Assembly (NCBI GenBank): GCA_945926565.1
Contig: CAMELY010000013.1
Location: 1-15,708 of the forward strand
DNA length: 15,708 nt
DNA from: an uncultured Clostridia bacterium
GTDB taxonomy: Bacteria; Bacillota; Clostridia; Oscillospirales; Oscillospiraceae
Reading direction: 5' to 3'
The translations under genes and the position numbers were made by a program. Positions 1 through 7,700 of this stretch are shown here, piece after piece. The notes below the pieces were generated by a model. It was not told the DNA's origin, made no database searches, and worked only from the letters and a program-made list of their open reading frames with translations. Position 1 is the stretch's first letter, and every line of letters begins with the position of its first letter.

Positions 1-6
1 GGAGGT
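1..6 (+). promoter_or_regulatory. Ribosome binding site supporting a TTG start
   Basis: GGAGGT lies six bases before the TTG at position 13. It decides the start of the first gene, because the next in-frame ATG would remove the membrane anchor. Confidence 0.7.
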
Positions 7-12
7 CTTCCC

Positions 13-648
13 TTGAACTGGTCCGAAACGTTACAAAAGTACAATCCCTTCCGCAACTACAAGTCCTTTTCCCATTGGTTCAGCTATCACAAGCGGGCCG
101 TCATCCTGGTGCTGCTGGCCCTGGGGGCCGGGATTTACTTCGCCCTTCTGCCCAAGGATCCGGAAGCCGACTATGTGGTCAGCTGGGTGAGCACCAAGCT
201 GCTCTCCGACCGCCAGGAGCAGGCCCTGACCGACCAGATCACCGCAGCGGGTACTGACGTCAACGGCGACGGCCAGATCGTGGTGCGGATTGACCAGTAC
301 ATGATCTCCTTTGACCCGAATCTGGAGGGGGACGCCCTCACCGAGAGCTACAGCTATCTGACCAAGCTGCTCAATGCCATCCAGGCGGGAGACTGCCGTC
401 TCTATTTCATGGAGGACCCGGAGGGCTTCCAGCGCACCACAGGCCTGCTCCAATACCTGGACGGCACCATTCCTCCGGAAACAGACAGCTATGAATGTGC
501 CAACTGGGCGGAGATGTGCGTCCCCTTCCAGGCGGACTGGACCGATCAGACCATCTATCTGGGCCGCCGGTGCCTGTTCAATGGGGAGGATCCCGAGGAA
601 TGCTTCCCCGGCGCCGACGCCCTGTTTGCCGCGCTGACACAAGGATAA
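13..648 (+). CDS. Small membrane-anchored protein of unknown function
   Basis: A 211-residue protein I cannot assign a function to. The first 28 residues are basic and aromatic, followed by one hydrophobic segment at about residues 29-46. The remaining ~160 residues are acidic and would lie outside the cell if the positive-inside rule holds. Residues 82-89 read DVNGDGQI, resembling the start of an EF-hand or dockerin-type calcium loop; no second loop is evident. The TTG start is preferred because a full GGAGGT sits six bases upstream and the membrane segment lies before the first in-frame ATG (position 301). From memory, similar short proteins (N-terminal membrane segment, then a D-x-N-G-D-G stretch) are common and uncharacterised in clostridia. 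It is co-oriented with the AraC gene 123 bp downstream; a functional link is not shown. Confidence 0.72.
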   Translation: MNWSETLQKYNPFRNYKSFSHWFSYHKRAVILVLLALGAGIYFALLPKDPEADYVVSWVSTKLLSDRQEQALTDQITAAGTDVNGDGQIVVRIDQYMISFDPNLEGDALTESYSYLTKLLNAIQAGDCRLYFMEDPEGFQRTTGLLQYLDGTIPPETDSYECANWAEMCVPFQADWTDQTIYLGRRCLFNGEDPEECFPGADALFAALTQG

Positions 649-725
649 GGCTCCACCAGATATTCCTCAGATTCTTCTCATTATAGCATAAAACCAGAGA
701 TACGCCTATCCCCTATCCAGGAAAA

Positions 726-750
726 GGCCGGACGGCTTTCGCCGCCGGCC
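726..750 (+). other. GC-rich stem-loop upstream of the AraC gene
   Basis: Arms at 726-736 and 741-750 pair with one bulged A around a TTTC loop. It lies 77 bases after the stop of the first gene and just before the ribosome binding site of the regulator. No T-run follows, so it is not a standard intrinsic terminator for the + strand. It could be a leader structure of the regulator mRNA or a weak terminator. Confidence 0.4.
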
Positions 751-755
751 CCACA

Positions 756-770
756 GGAACGGAGGGTTCC
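756..770 (+). promoter_or_regulatory. Ribosome binding site in a small hairpin loop
   Basis: GGAAC (756-760) and GTTCC (766-770) are perfect inverted repeats, and the five loop bases are exactly the GGAGG ribosome binding site of the AraC gene that starts at 772. The spacing from the core to ATG is six bases. The site itself is clear; any role of the five-pair stem in limiting translation is inference. Confidence 0.5.
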
Positions 771-771
771 C

Positions 772-1641
772 ATGATTGAAAAGCTGCACGGCACGCGGGA
801 AACCGTAGACTTCAGCGTCGCCAATTCCGTCCGCCTCTATCACAACGAAAGTCCCGAGTGCTTCCCGCCCCACTGGCATGTGCCGGGCGAGATCATCTCC
901 CCCATCAAAAACACCTATCAGGTAACCACCGGAGGCAAAACCCTGGATCTGAGCCCCAAGGACATCCTGATCGTGGCCCCCGGTGAGCTGCACTCTATTA
1001 TCGCGCCGCCCACGGGAGCCAGGTATATTGTCAATTTCGACACCTCTCCCTATGAGCGCTTCCAGGATCTGACCTTCCTCTTCTCCACCATGTCCCCCTT
1101 CTACCTGCTGCGCCGGGAGGACAACCCCCAGCTCAGCAGTGCCCTCTTCTCTCTGCTGGAGCAGATCGAGGGGGAGTATTTCGGGGAGGGCATCTACCGC
1201 GAGAGTGAGATCAGCTCGCTGCTGCTCCACTTTTTCGTGCTGCTGGGCCGCAGCCGGGGCAGCTCGGAAAAGCTGCAGGGCACCGCCCTCTCCAAGCAGC
1301 AGGAGTATTCCGACCGGTTTATGCTCATCTGCAGCTACATCAACACCCACTGCACCGAGAACCTGTCCCTGGAGCAGATCGCCGAGCAGGCTGGCTTCAG
1401 CAAATACCATTTCTCCCGGCTGTTCAAGGAGCTGACCGGCACCACCTGCCACAACTATCTGATCAACCGCCGGATTCTCTTCGCCCAGACGCTGCTGATG
1501 GATTCCTCCGTATCAATTACGGAGGTGGCCATGCGATCTGGTTTCAACTCGCTGGCCACCTTTAACCGTATCTTCAAGACCCAGATGGGCTGCACCCCTT
1601 CCGAATACCGGAAGCTGGGCGCAGACATCTGTCACTCGTAA
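772..1641 (+). CDS. AraC-family transcriptional regulator
   Basis: A 289-residue DNA-binding regulator. The N-terminal part (about residues 20-90) has the cupin-type sensor pattern, with PPHWH at 33-37 and a GELHSI segment at 71-76, as in regulators that bind a sugar. The C-terminal part (about 185-285) holds the two AraC helix-turn-helix units: one near 199-221 with EQAGFSKYHFSRLFK, the other near 248-271 with the classic MRSGFNSLATFNRIFK signature. Length is normal for a single-sensor AraC protein. The ATG has a good GGAGG site. It lies at the 3' end of the xylan gene series, converging with the alpha-glucuronidase gene and overlapping it by 10 bp. By analogy with other sugar loci it probably activates the - strand genes in response to an imported oligosaccharide; the inducer and target sites are not shown. 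Confidence 0.93.
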   Translation: MIEKLHGTRETVDFSVANSVRLYHNESPECFPPHWHVPGEIISPIKNTYQVTTGGKTLDLSPKDILIVAPGELHSIIAPPTGARYIVNFDTSPYERFQDLTFLFSTMSPFYLLRREDNPQLSSALFSLLEQIEGEYFGEGIYRESEISSLLLHFFVLLGRSRGSSEKLQGTALSKQQEYSDRFMLICSYINTHCTENLSLEQIAEQAGFSKYHFSRLFKELTGTTCHNYLINRRILFAQTLLMDSSVSITEVAMRSGFNSLATFNRIFKTQMGCTPSEYRKLGADICHS

Positions 1642-3593
1642 ATTTTCCGTCCCTTCTCGTCACCGATGCCCGTCTTGCGGAAGAAGTAGGTGTTGATCAC
1701 ATCCCGCCACTCGCAGGCGTGCTCCTTCTGATGGGCGAACCGGGCCTCCAGCCGCTGGAACACCTCAGGTTTCAGGTCGGGCTTGAGGCCCATTACCATG
1801 TCATAGAACCGGGCCGCGTCCTCGGCGCCCTCAAAGTGGGTGTCATAGATGTGCTGCAAAATGGTCTTACCGCTCTTGAGCACATAGTTATAGGGCAGAT
1901 GGTGGAAGAACAGGAGCAGTTCCTCCGGACAGGTCTTGGGATCGTTGAACAGTTCCGCGAGATCGGGGGCATACTGGCTCACATAGTCGCTGCCGTTATG
2001 GGTGCGGTCGATGCCGATACCGTCATGGCAGGGCCGGACATAGCAGCCCCAGCTGCTGTACTCATAGCCGTCCACGTTGGGGCCGTAATGATAGTGGGGA
2101 TTCACCATCCAGCCCACGCCCAGGGGGGCGTTGTACTTCTCATAGGTGGGCCAGGACTCCATCAGAATCTCCCGCAGGGTCTCCTCCACCTTGGGATTGG
2201 AGCCAAAAGTCAGCCGCAGCCACTCCTTTGCAATGGCCTCGGCGCTCAGCGTGGTGTCGTAGCTCAGCCGGCCAAAGCCGTACAGGTTGGCGGCAGCCAG
2301 ATCGTGGCCGGTCCAGTTGGCGTCGTTGCCGGTGTTGGTCACTGCGGCCATGCCGAAGCCTGCGCCGGAGATCAGCTCCGCCACGGTGCCGCCGGTGTGC
2401 AGATCGGTGTCCAGCACCTGCCGGAACCAGGGCATCAGGTAGCACACATGGCGCTGCTGGCCGGTATACTCCTGGGCAATCTGGAACTCCACCGTGAAAT
2501 GGGTGTGCTTCAGGCCGCCGATGAGGGGAGACACCGGCTCCCGCACCTGGAAGTCCATGGGGCCGTTCTTGATCTGGAGGGTGACGTTGTCCCGGAAGGT
2601 GCCGTCCAGGGGCATAAAGTAGTCATAGCCCGCCTTGGCCCGGTCAGTCTTGGTATCTCTCCAGTCCTGCTTGCAGTTGTAGACAAAGCAGCGCCAGATG
2701 ATCCGGCCGCCGAAGGGGGCCACGGCGTCGGCCAGCATATTGGCCCCGTCCGCCTGATTCCGGCCATAGGTGAAGGGGCCGGGCCGGCCTTCGGAGTCCG
2801 CCTTGACCATAAATCCGCCCAGACCGGGGAGATTCTCCCACACCGTCTTGGCCGTCTCGCTCCACCACTGGGCCACCTTGCTGTCGCAGGGGTCAGCGGT
2901 GTCCAGGCCGCCCAGCTCAATGGTGGCGGCGAAGTTGACGCACAGGTACAGCTTGATTCCGAAGCTGGCAAAGATGTCCAGATACCGGCGCAGCGGGGCA
3001 AAATACCGGTCGGTAATCAGCCAGGTGGCCGCATGCTTCACGTTGACGTTGTTGATGACCACGCCGTTGAGGCCCACAGAGGCCACCATCCGGGCATAGT
3101 CGGTGATCCGCTGCCAGTCCTCGATGATCTGGTCATCCTTGTAGAAGAAGGAGTCGCCGGAGTAGCCCCGCTCAATGCTGCCGTCCAGGTTGTCCCAGTG
3201 GTTGAGCATCCGCAGGTCGTTGGAGGGCTTTTTCTCCTCCTGCCAGGTCAGCGCATCCCAGCTGCAGCTCTCCATCTGGAGCTGACGCAGCAGGGCAAAG
3301 ACGCCGTACAGCGCACCCACAGCGCTGCCGCTGCGGATGGTGCAGATGCCATTGGCCGCCTGGGCGGCATAGCCCTCTGCCGGGAGGGCGGCGTCCTCAG
3401 ACAGCTGCAGCTGCGCAGGCTCCCCCGCCTGGGCAGTCACCAGCTGGGCCTGATACAGTCCGGCCAGACCCAGAGTCAGTTCCTCCTCTGTCCGTTTGGC
3501 CACGGGGCCGGAGAAGTCACTGCGCAGGGCGATCTTCCGGCCCGCCTCGCTGCAGATCTCAGGGTACTCCAACCAGCATTTCGTGTAGTTCAT
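1632..3593 (-). CDS. aguA: GH67 alpha-glucuronidase
   Basis: Releases (4-O-methyl)glucuronic acid from the non-reducing-end xylose of xylo-oligosaccharides; family GH67 is essentially specific for this. The protein has 653 residues counted from 3593, close to the family norm. A small N-terminal domain precedes the TIM barrel (from about residue 125) and a helical C-terminal region. The family triad is visible: the acid Glu268 in KADSEGRPGP, and Asp347 (KNGPMDFQVREP) and Glu375 (EFQIAQEY) as the pair that activates water. Their spacing (79 and 28 residues) matches that remembered for the Geobacillus enzyme. No signal peptide is seen, so it should act in the cytoplasm on imported substrate. A second ATG at 3599 is only two bases from the GGAGG core, whereas the one at 3593 has eight, so 3593 is preferred. 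It is the last gene of the - strand series and follows the cysteine desulfurase closely. Confidence 0.96.
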   Translation of the reverse strand: MNYTKCWLEYPEICSEAGRKIALRSDFSGPVAKRTEEELTLGLAGLYQAQLVTAQAGEPAQLQLSEDAALPAEGYAAQAANGICTIRSGSAVGALYGVFALLRQLQMESCSWDALTWQEEKKPSNDLRMLNHWDNLDGSIERGYSGDSFFYKDDQIIEDWQRITDYARMVASVGLNGVVINNVNVKHAATWLITDRYFAPLRRYLDIFASFGIKLYLCVNFAATIELGGLDTADPCDSKVAQWWSETAKTVWENLPGLGGFMVKADSEGRPGPFTYGRNQADGANMLADAVAPFGGRIIWRCFVYNCKQDWRDTKTDRAKAGYDYFMPLDGTFRDNVTLQIKNGPMDFQVREPVSPLIGGLKHTHFTVEFQIAQEYTGQQRHVCYLMPWFRQVLDTDLHTGGTVAELISGAGFGMAAVTNTGNDANWTGHDLAAANLYGFGRLSYDTTLSAEAIAKEWLRLTFGSNPKVEETLREILMESWPTYEKYNAPLGVGWMVNPHYHYGPNVDGYEYSSWGCYVRPCHDGIGIDRTHNGSDYVSQYAPDLAELFNDPKTCPEELLLFFHHLPYNYVLKSGKTILQHIYDTHFEGAEDAARFYDMVMGLKPDLKPEVFQRLEARFAHQKEHACEWRDVINTYFFRKTGIGDEKGRKIYE

Positions 3594-3600
3594 GGTCATT

Positions 3601-3608
3601 TCCTCCTT
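3601..3608 (-). promoter_or_regulatory. Ribosome binding site of the alpha-glucuronidase gene
   Basis: AAGGAGGA on the - strand overlaps the TAA stop codon of the upstream cysteine desulfurase gene. It is placed ideally for the ATG at 3593 and too close for the ATG at 3599. The overlap implies that the two genes share one mRNA. Confidence 0.75.
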
Positions 3609-4761
3609 AACTGTTTTCTGGTTCTATCTGCCGCAGCACTTCCAGCAGGCGACGGGCGGTCTCCCCGCCGTCGCCGTCCCGGTTGGCGCTGCCAAAGGTG
3701 ATACGAATGGTGGATAGGGCATCCCGGGGATCGTCCCCCACAGCCAGCAGCACATGGGAGGGCCGTTTTTCCCCGCCGTTGTCGCAGGCCGCACCCGGAG
3801 AGATCAGCACATCCGCCAAATCCATCCGGTAGACCAGCTGCTGGGCGCTGACCCCGGGCAGGATGACGCTGACCATTCCGGGCAGCCCCTCCGGAGTGCT
3901 GTGGAACCTGGCCCGGGGCGCGCCGGCGCGCAGTACCCGGCAGAATTCCGCCGCCATTTGCTTCTGACGCAGGCGCTGGGTCTCCATCCGTTCCAGGGAG
4001 AGGCTCAGCGCCTCTGCCATGCCCACGATGGCGGCTACCTGCTCGGTGCCCCCACGGACGCCGGACTCCTGTTCCCCGCCGTAGATCAGGGGCCGGAGCT
4101 TCAACCCTCTCCGGGCGTAGAGAAAACCCACGCCCTTGGGGCCGCCGAACTTGTGGGCAGAGGCAGTGAGCAGATCCACCGCTCCCAGCTGCACCGGGAT
4201 ATGCCCCACCGCCTGAACGGCGTCGCTGTGTATCAGCACACCCGCCTCCCGGCACATCCGGCCCAGCCTGGGAATATTCTGGATCACTCCGATCTCATTG
4301 TTGGCGTATTGGAGGGAGACCAGCTTTGGCCGCCGCTCCAGCACCTGTGCCAGAGCCCGCTCGGGCACGGCGCCGTTTTTTTCCACCGGCAGGTACTCCG
4401 TCCCCACCCCCAGGGCCTTCATGCCCTGACAGGCCCGGAGCACCGAGTGGTGCTCAATGGGGGTCGTCACCAGCAATCTGGCTCCGGCCGTCTGTCCCAG
4501 CGCCCCGTTCCAGATTGCCCAGGAATTTCCCTCGCTGCCGCCGGAGGTGAAGTAGAGCTCCCCCGGGCTGCAGTCCAAAAGCGCCGCCATCTGTTGCCGG
4601 GCCCGCTCCACCCCCTGCCGGCTTCTCAGGCCGAATCGGTACAGGCCGGAGGGGTTGGCGTATTGCTCTTTTAGATAGGGCTCCATGGCCGCCAGTACCC
4701 GGGGCTCCAGGGGGGTTGTGGCGGCGTGATCTGCGTAGATCACACGTCTCTTCTCTTCCAT
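3607..4761 (-). CDS. Cysteine desulfurase (NifS/IscS class)
   Basis: A 384-residue PLP enzyme that would take sulfur from L-cysteine, leaving alanine and an enzyme persulfide. All class I landmarks are present: YADHAATTP at the N-terminus, His104 (PIEHHSV) stacking on PLP, Asp180 and Gln183 (HSDAVQAVGH), PLP lysine Lys204 (SAHKFGGPKG), an RGGTE segment at 237, and the mobile-loop cysteine Cys326 (PGAACDNG). These positions are nearly those of E. coli IscS. The loop reads ACDNGGEKRPSHVL rather than the usual serine-rich form. No scaffold (IscU/NifU), thiI, mnmA or iscR neighbour is seen; the flanking genes are glycosidases, 10 bp upstream and 13 bp downstream. Its ribosome binding site is weak, so it is probably translated by coupling to the GH2 gene. 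Its role here is unknown; it may serve general sulfur transfer or an unrecognised need of the locus. Confidence 0.93.
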   Translation of the reverse strand: MEEKRRVIYADHAATTPLEPRVLAAMEPYLKEQYANPSGLYRFGLRSRQGVERARQQMAALLDCSPGELYFTSGGSEGNSWAIWNGALGQTAGARLLVTTPIEHHSVLRACQGMKALGVGTEYLPVEKNGAVPERALAQVLERRPKLVSLQYANNEIGVIQNIPRLGRMCREAGVLIHSDAVQAVGHIPVQLGAVDLLTASAHKFGGPKGVGFLYARRGLKLRPLIYGGEQESGVRGGTEQVAAIVGMAEALSLSLERMETQRLRQKQMAAEFCRVLRAGAPRARFHSTPEGLPGMVSVILPGVSAQQLVYRMDLADVLISPGAACDNGGEKRPSHVLLAVGDDPRDALSTIRITFGSANRDGDGGETARRLLEVLRQIEPENS

Positions 4762-4771
4762 TGCTCATCAC

Positions 4772-7700
4772 TCATAGAAATTGAAAGCTGTCAAAGTCAA
4801 ACCGGCAGCCGGGCAGGAAGAGGAAGGTCACGTCCTGCATACCGTAGACCGGCTCAAACCGGAAGGTCTGGCTCCCCCACTCCGGCTGGCAGTGGAATTC
4901 CAGAATGCGCCGCTGCTGGGCTCCCTCCTGCTGGAAGCTGATGTGGATGGTGTTGTTCTCCAGATCGCTCCTGCCGCGGACGGTCACACCGCTGCAGCCC
5001 TTCTCTCCGAAATCCAGGGACTGGAACACCAGAGAGACGTTGTTGCCGATCTCGCAGATGGCCTCCGGCTGGCGGAGGAAGCTGTCGCCGTAGATCATGT
5101 CACAGTCCACCGCCCGGATGGGATCCCAGGCCCGGCTCTGCCTCTGGAACCGGAAGCCCTTGATATGAACCTTGGTCTGCAGCTCGATGCCGAAGGTGGC
5201 AAGGCCGGTGAGCCGCTCATCCAGCCGGAAGGTCTCCATTTGGTAGACATTCCACATCTTCGGTCTGTGATAGATCCGCTCTCCGATCATTTTACTGTCC
5301 GGCCCGTAGGGCAGGCCCTTCCAGAAGCGGATTGTGGTGGGCTCTCCCGCCAGCTCAAAGACGGGAATCTCCACTGTGTCGCTGCCGTCCCGGCCGAAGT
5401 CCAGGTTTTCATAGGCCACCCAGCTCATGCCGGTGCGGGAGAAGGAGACGCCCCGCTCATTGCCGTTGCCCACGTCCCCGCAGCTCTGGTCGTACAGGCT
5501 GCCGGTGATAAAGGAATAGGGATCGGGGTTCAGCTGGCCCATGCCCTCGATCCGCAGCTCCAGTTGAGAGATCAGCTGAGGGATTTCCTTGCCGTTTTTG
5601 CAGCTGCAGCGCACCCGGATCTGGCCGTCGCCCAGGCCCCGCACCCGGACAACCGTCCCCGCCCCATTGAGCGGCTCCAGCACGGCATTGTTTACCGTGA
5701 CGCCGCCGTCGTCTGCCAGCCGCCATTCCAGGTCGTGGTAGGTGGCATTTGCAGGACAAAGCTTTACCGAGCAAACAGCCTCCGGCTGCTCCGGGGTCAG
5801 TACGGTGCGCTCCGCCCTCAGCTCCAGCTTGCGGACGGGCACCTCATTGACGTCCCAGGTGGGAGGCAGCATGGGCTCATGACTGGCCGCCTCTCCCTGG
5901 CAGGGGCTGGTCTCCAGCTCCAGCTCGGCAGGCGTCAGGCCGGGGGAGGTCACTTTCACCCGCAGCTTGCCCGGCGTTCCGTTGCCGGACACCACGGCCA
6001 GCAGCAGGCCGGAAAACAGCCTCCGGCTGGTGGTCTTATACTCCTCATAATCGGTGCTGTCACCGTTGTCCAGGCCCAGCAGGACGCCGGCCCCGGAGAC
6101 CTCCACCGACACCCGGTTGTTGGCGTTGCGGACAGGACGCCCCTGGGCGTCCACCGTCGAGATGGTCAGGAAGGCCAGCTCCCGGCCGTCCGCTGACAGC
6201 ATCCTGCGGTCAGATTCCACCCGGAGGGCGGCGCTGTCTCCAAAGGAGTCCTGCCGGTCCCGGGCCACAATCCGGCCTGCAGCATCATAGGCCACCGCCT
6301 CCAGGCTGCCGGGGGCGTAGGGAACCTGCCAGGAGGCGATGCGGCTCACCTCCGGATTCAGCTCCTTCTTTCCCTGGCTGACCCCGTTCACCCACAGCTC
6401 CACCGCGGCGGCGTTGGAGGTGACGCAGATGTCGATCAGCTGCCCCTCGTTAAAATCCCAATAGGGCAGCAGGTGCACCATGGGATGTTTTTCTCCGTCC
6501 AGCCAGGCCGCCTGGCAGGTGTAGAAGGCGTCCTTGGGGAAGCCGGCGGTGTCGATCTGGCCGAAATAGCAGTTTTTGGTATGATAAGGTGTGGGCTCGC
6601 CGATATAGTCGAAGCCGCTCCACAGGTATTGGCCCAAAGTGTAGGGATGCTCCTGCTCCGTCCGGAGGCAGGCGTCCAAGCTCTCCGCGCCCCAGCTGGT
6701 GCGGCTGTTGCCCAAACTGGAGCACTGCTGGTCATCGTCTACCAGCAGGGACTTGGACAGGGGGAAGTGATACACACCCCGGCTCTGCACCACCGAGCCG
6801 GTCTCGCTGCCGTAGATTACCCAATCAGGATGGGCCTCATGGTGCTCCCGGTAGCAGCGCTCGCCGTAGTTATAGCCCACCACCTTGATCAAATCCGCGC
6901 ACTTCTGGGTGTTCTCCCAGGGCATATAGTTAGAGCCCAGGGTGGGCACCCCATTGCCCTTGGGATCGTGGAGGGCCACCTGGGCCATGAGGGCCTTCAT
7001 GGTCTCCATGCCCTGGGGGCCGGCGTGGGTGTCGTAGATCTCGTTTCCAATGCACCAGAACAGCAGGCTGGGGTGGTTCCGGTCCCGGCGCACCCAGCTG
7101 GCCACATCTCTCTGATACCAGTCCCGGAAAAAGCGGCCATAGTCGTACTCATTCTTACCCCGGGTCCAGCAGTCGAAGGATTCGCTGTTGATCAGAATGC
7201 CCATCTCGTCCGCCAGGTCCATAACCTCTTTTGCCGGCATAATGTGGCCGGTGCGGATGGAGTTGACCCCCATCTCCTTGAGCAGCTCCAGCTGCCGCCG
7301 GGCGGCGGAGACGGAGAAGGCGGAGCCCAGGCAGCCCAGATCCTGGTGCATGCACGCCCCCCGGAGCAGCACATGCCGGTGATTGAGGAACATCCCCCGG
7401 TCCGGCGTCAGCTCAATGGTGCGGCAGCCGAAGGTGCTCTCCATCCGATCTGTCTCTTCCCCATGGGTCAGCAAGGACACCCGAATTCGGTAGCAGTAGG
7501 GCCGCTCCAGCTCCCACAGCTCCGGCTGATCCAGACGGAAGGTGACGGTTCCAATCCGGGATCCCTGCTCCCCCCGGAGATAGGTGCCGGAAACCGACTC
7601 CGGAACCGGCTTCGTCTGAGCCGCCGGGAGCTCCAGGCTGTCCAGCAGGTGGTCTTGCGCGTCCAGCAGGGAAAACGCCAGAACGGAGCCGCTCAGCTCC

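Noticed and set aside
659..690. Promoter for the AraC gene around TATAGC (682-687)
   Set aside because: The -10 match is partial and no -35-like hexamer lies 16-18 bp upstream.
1719..3701. A 660-codon open frame on the + strand
   Set aside because: It lies antisense to GH67, whose catalytic motifs are intact. The translation is low-complexity (rich in G, A, H, Q, V), a by-product of GC-biased codon use.
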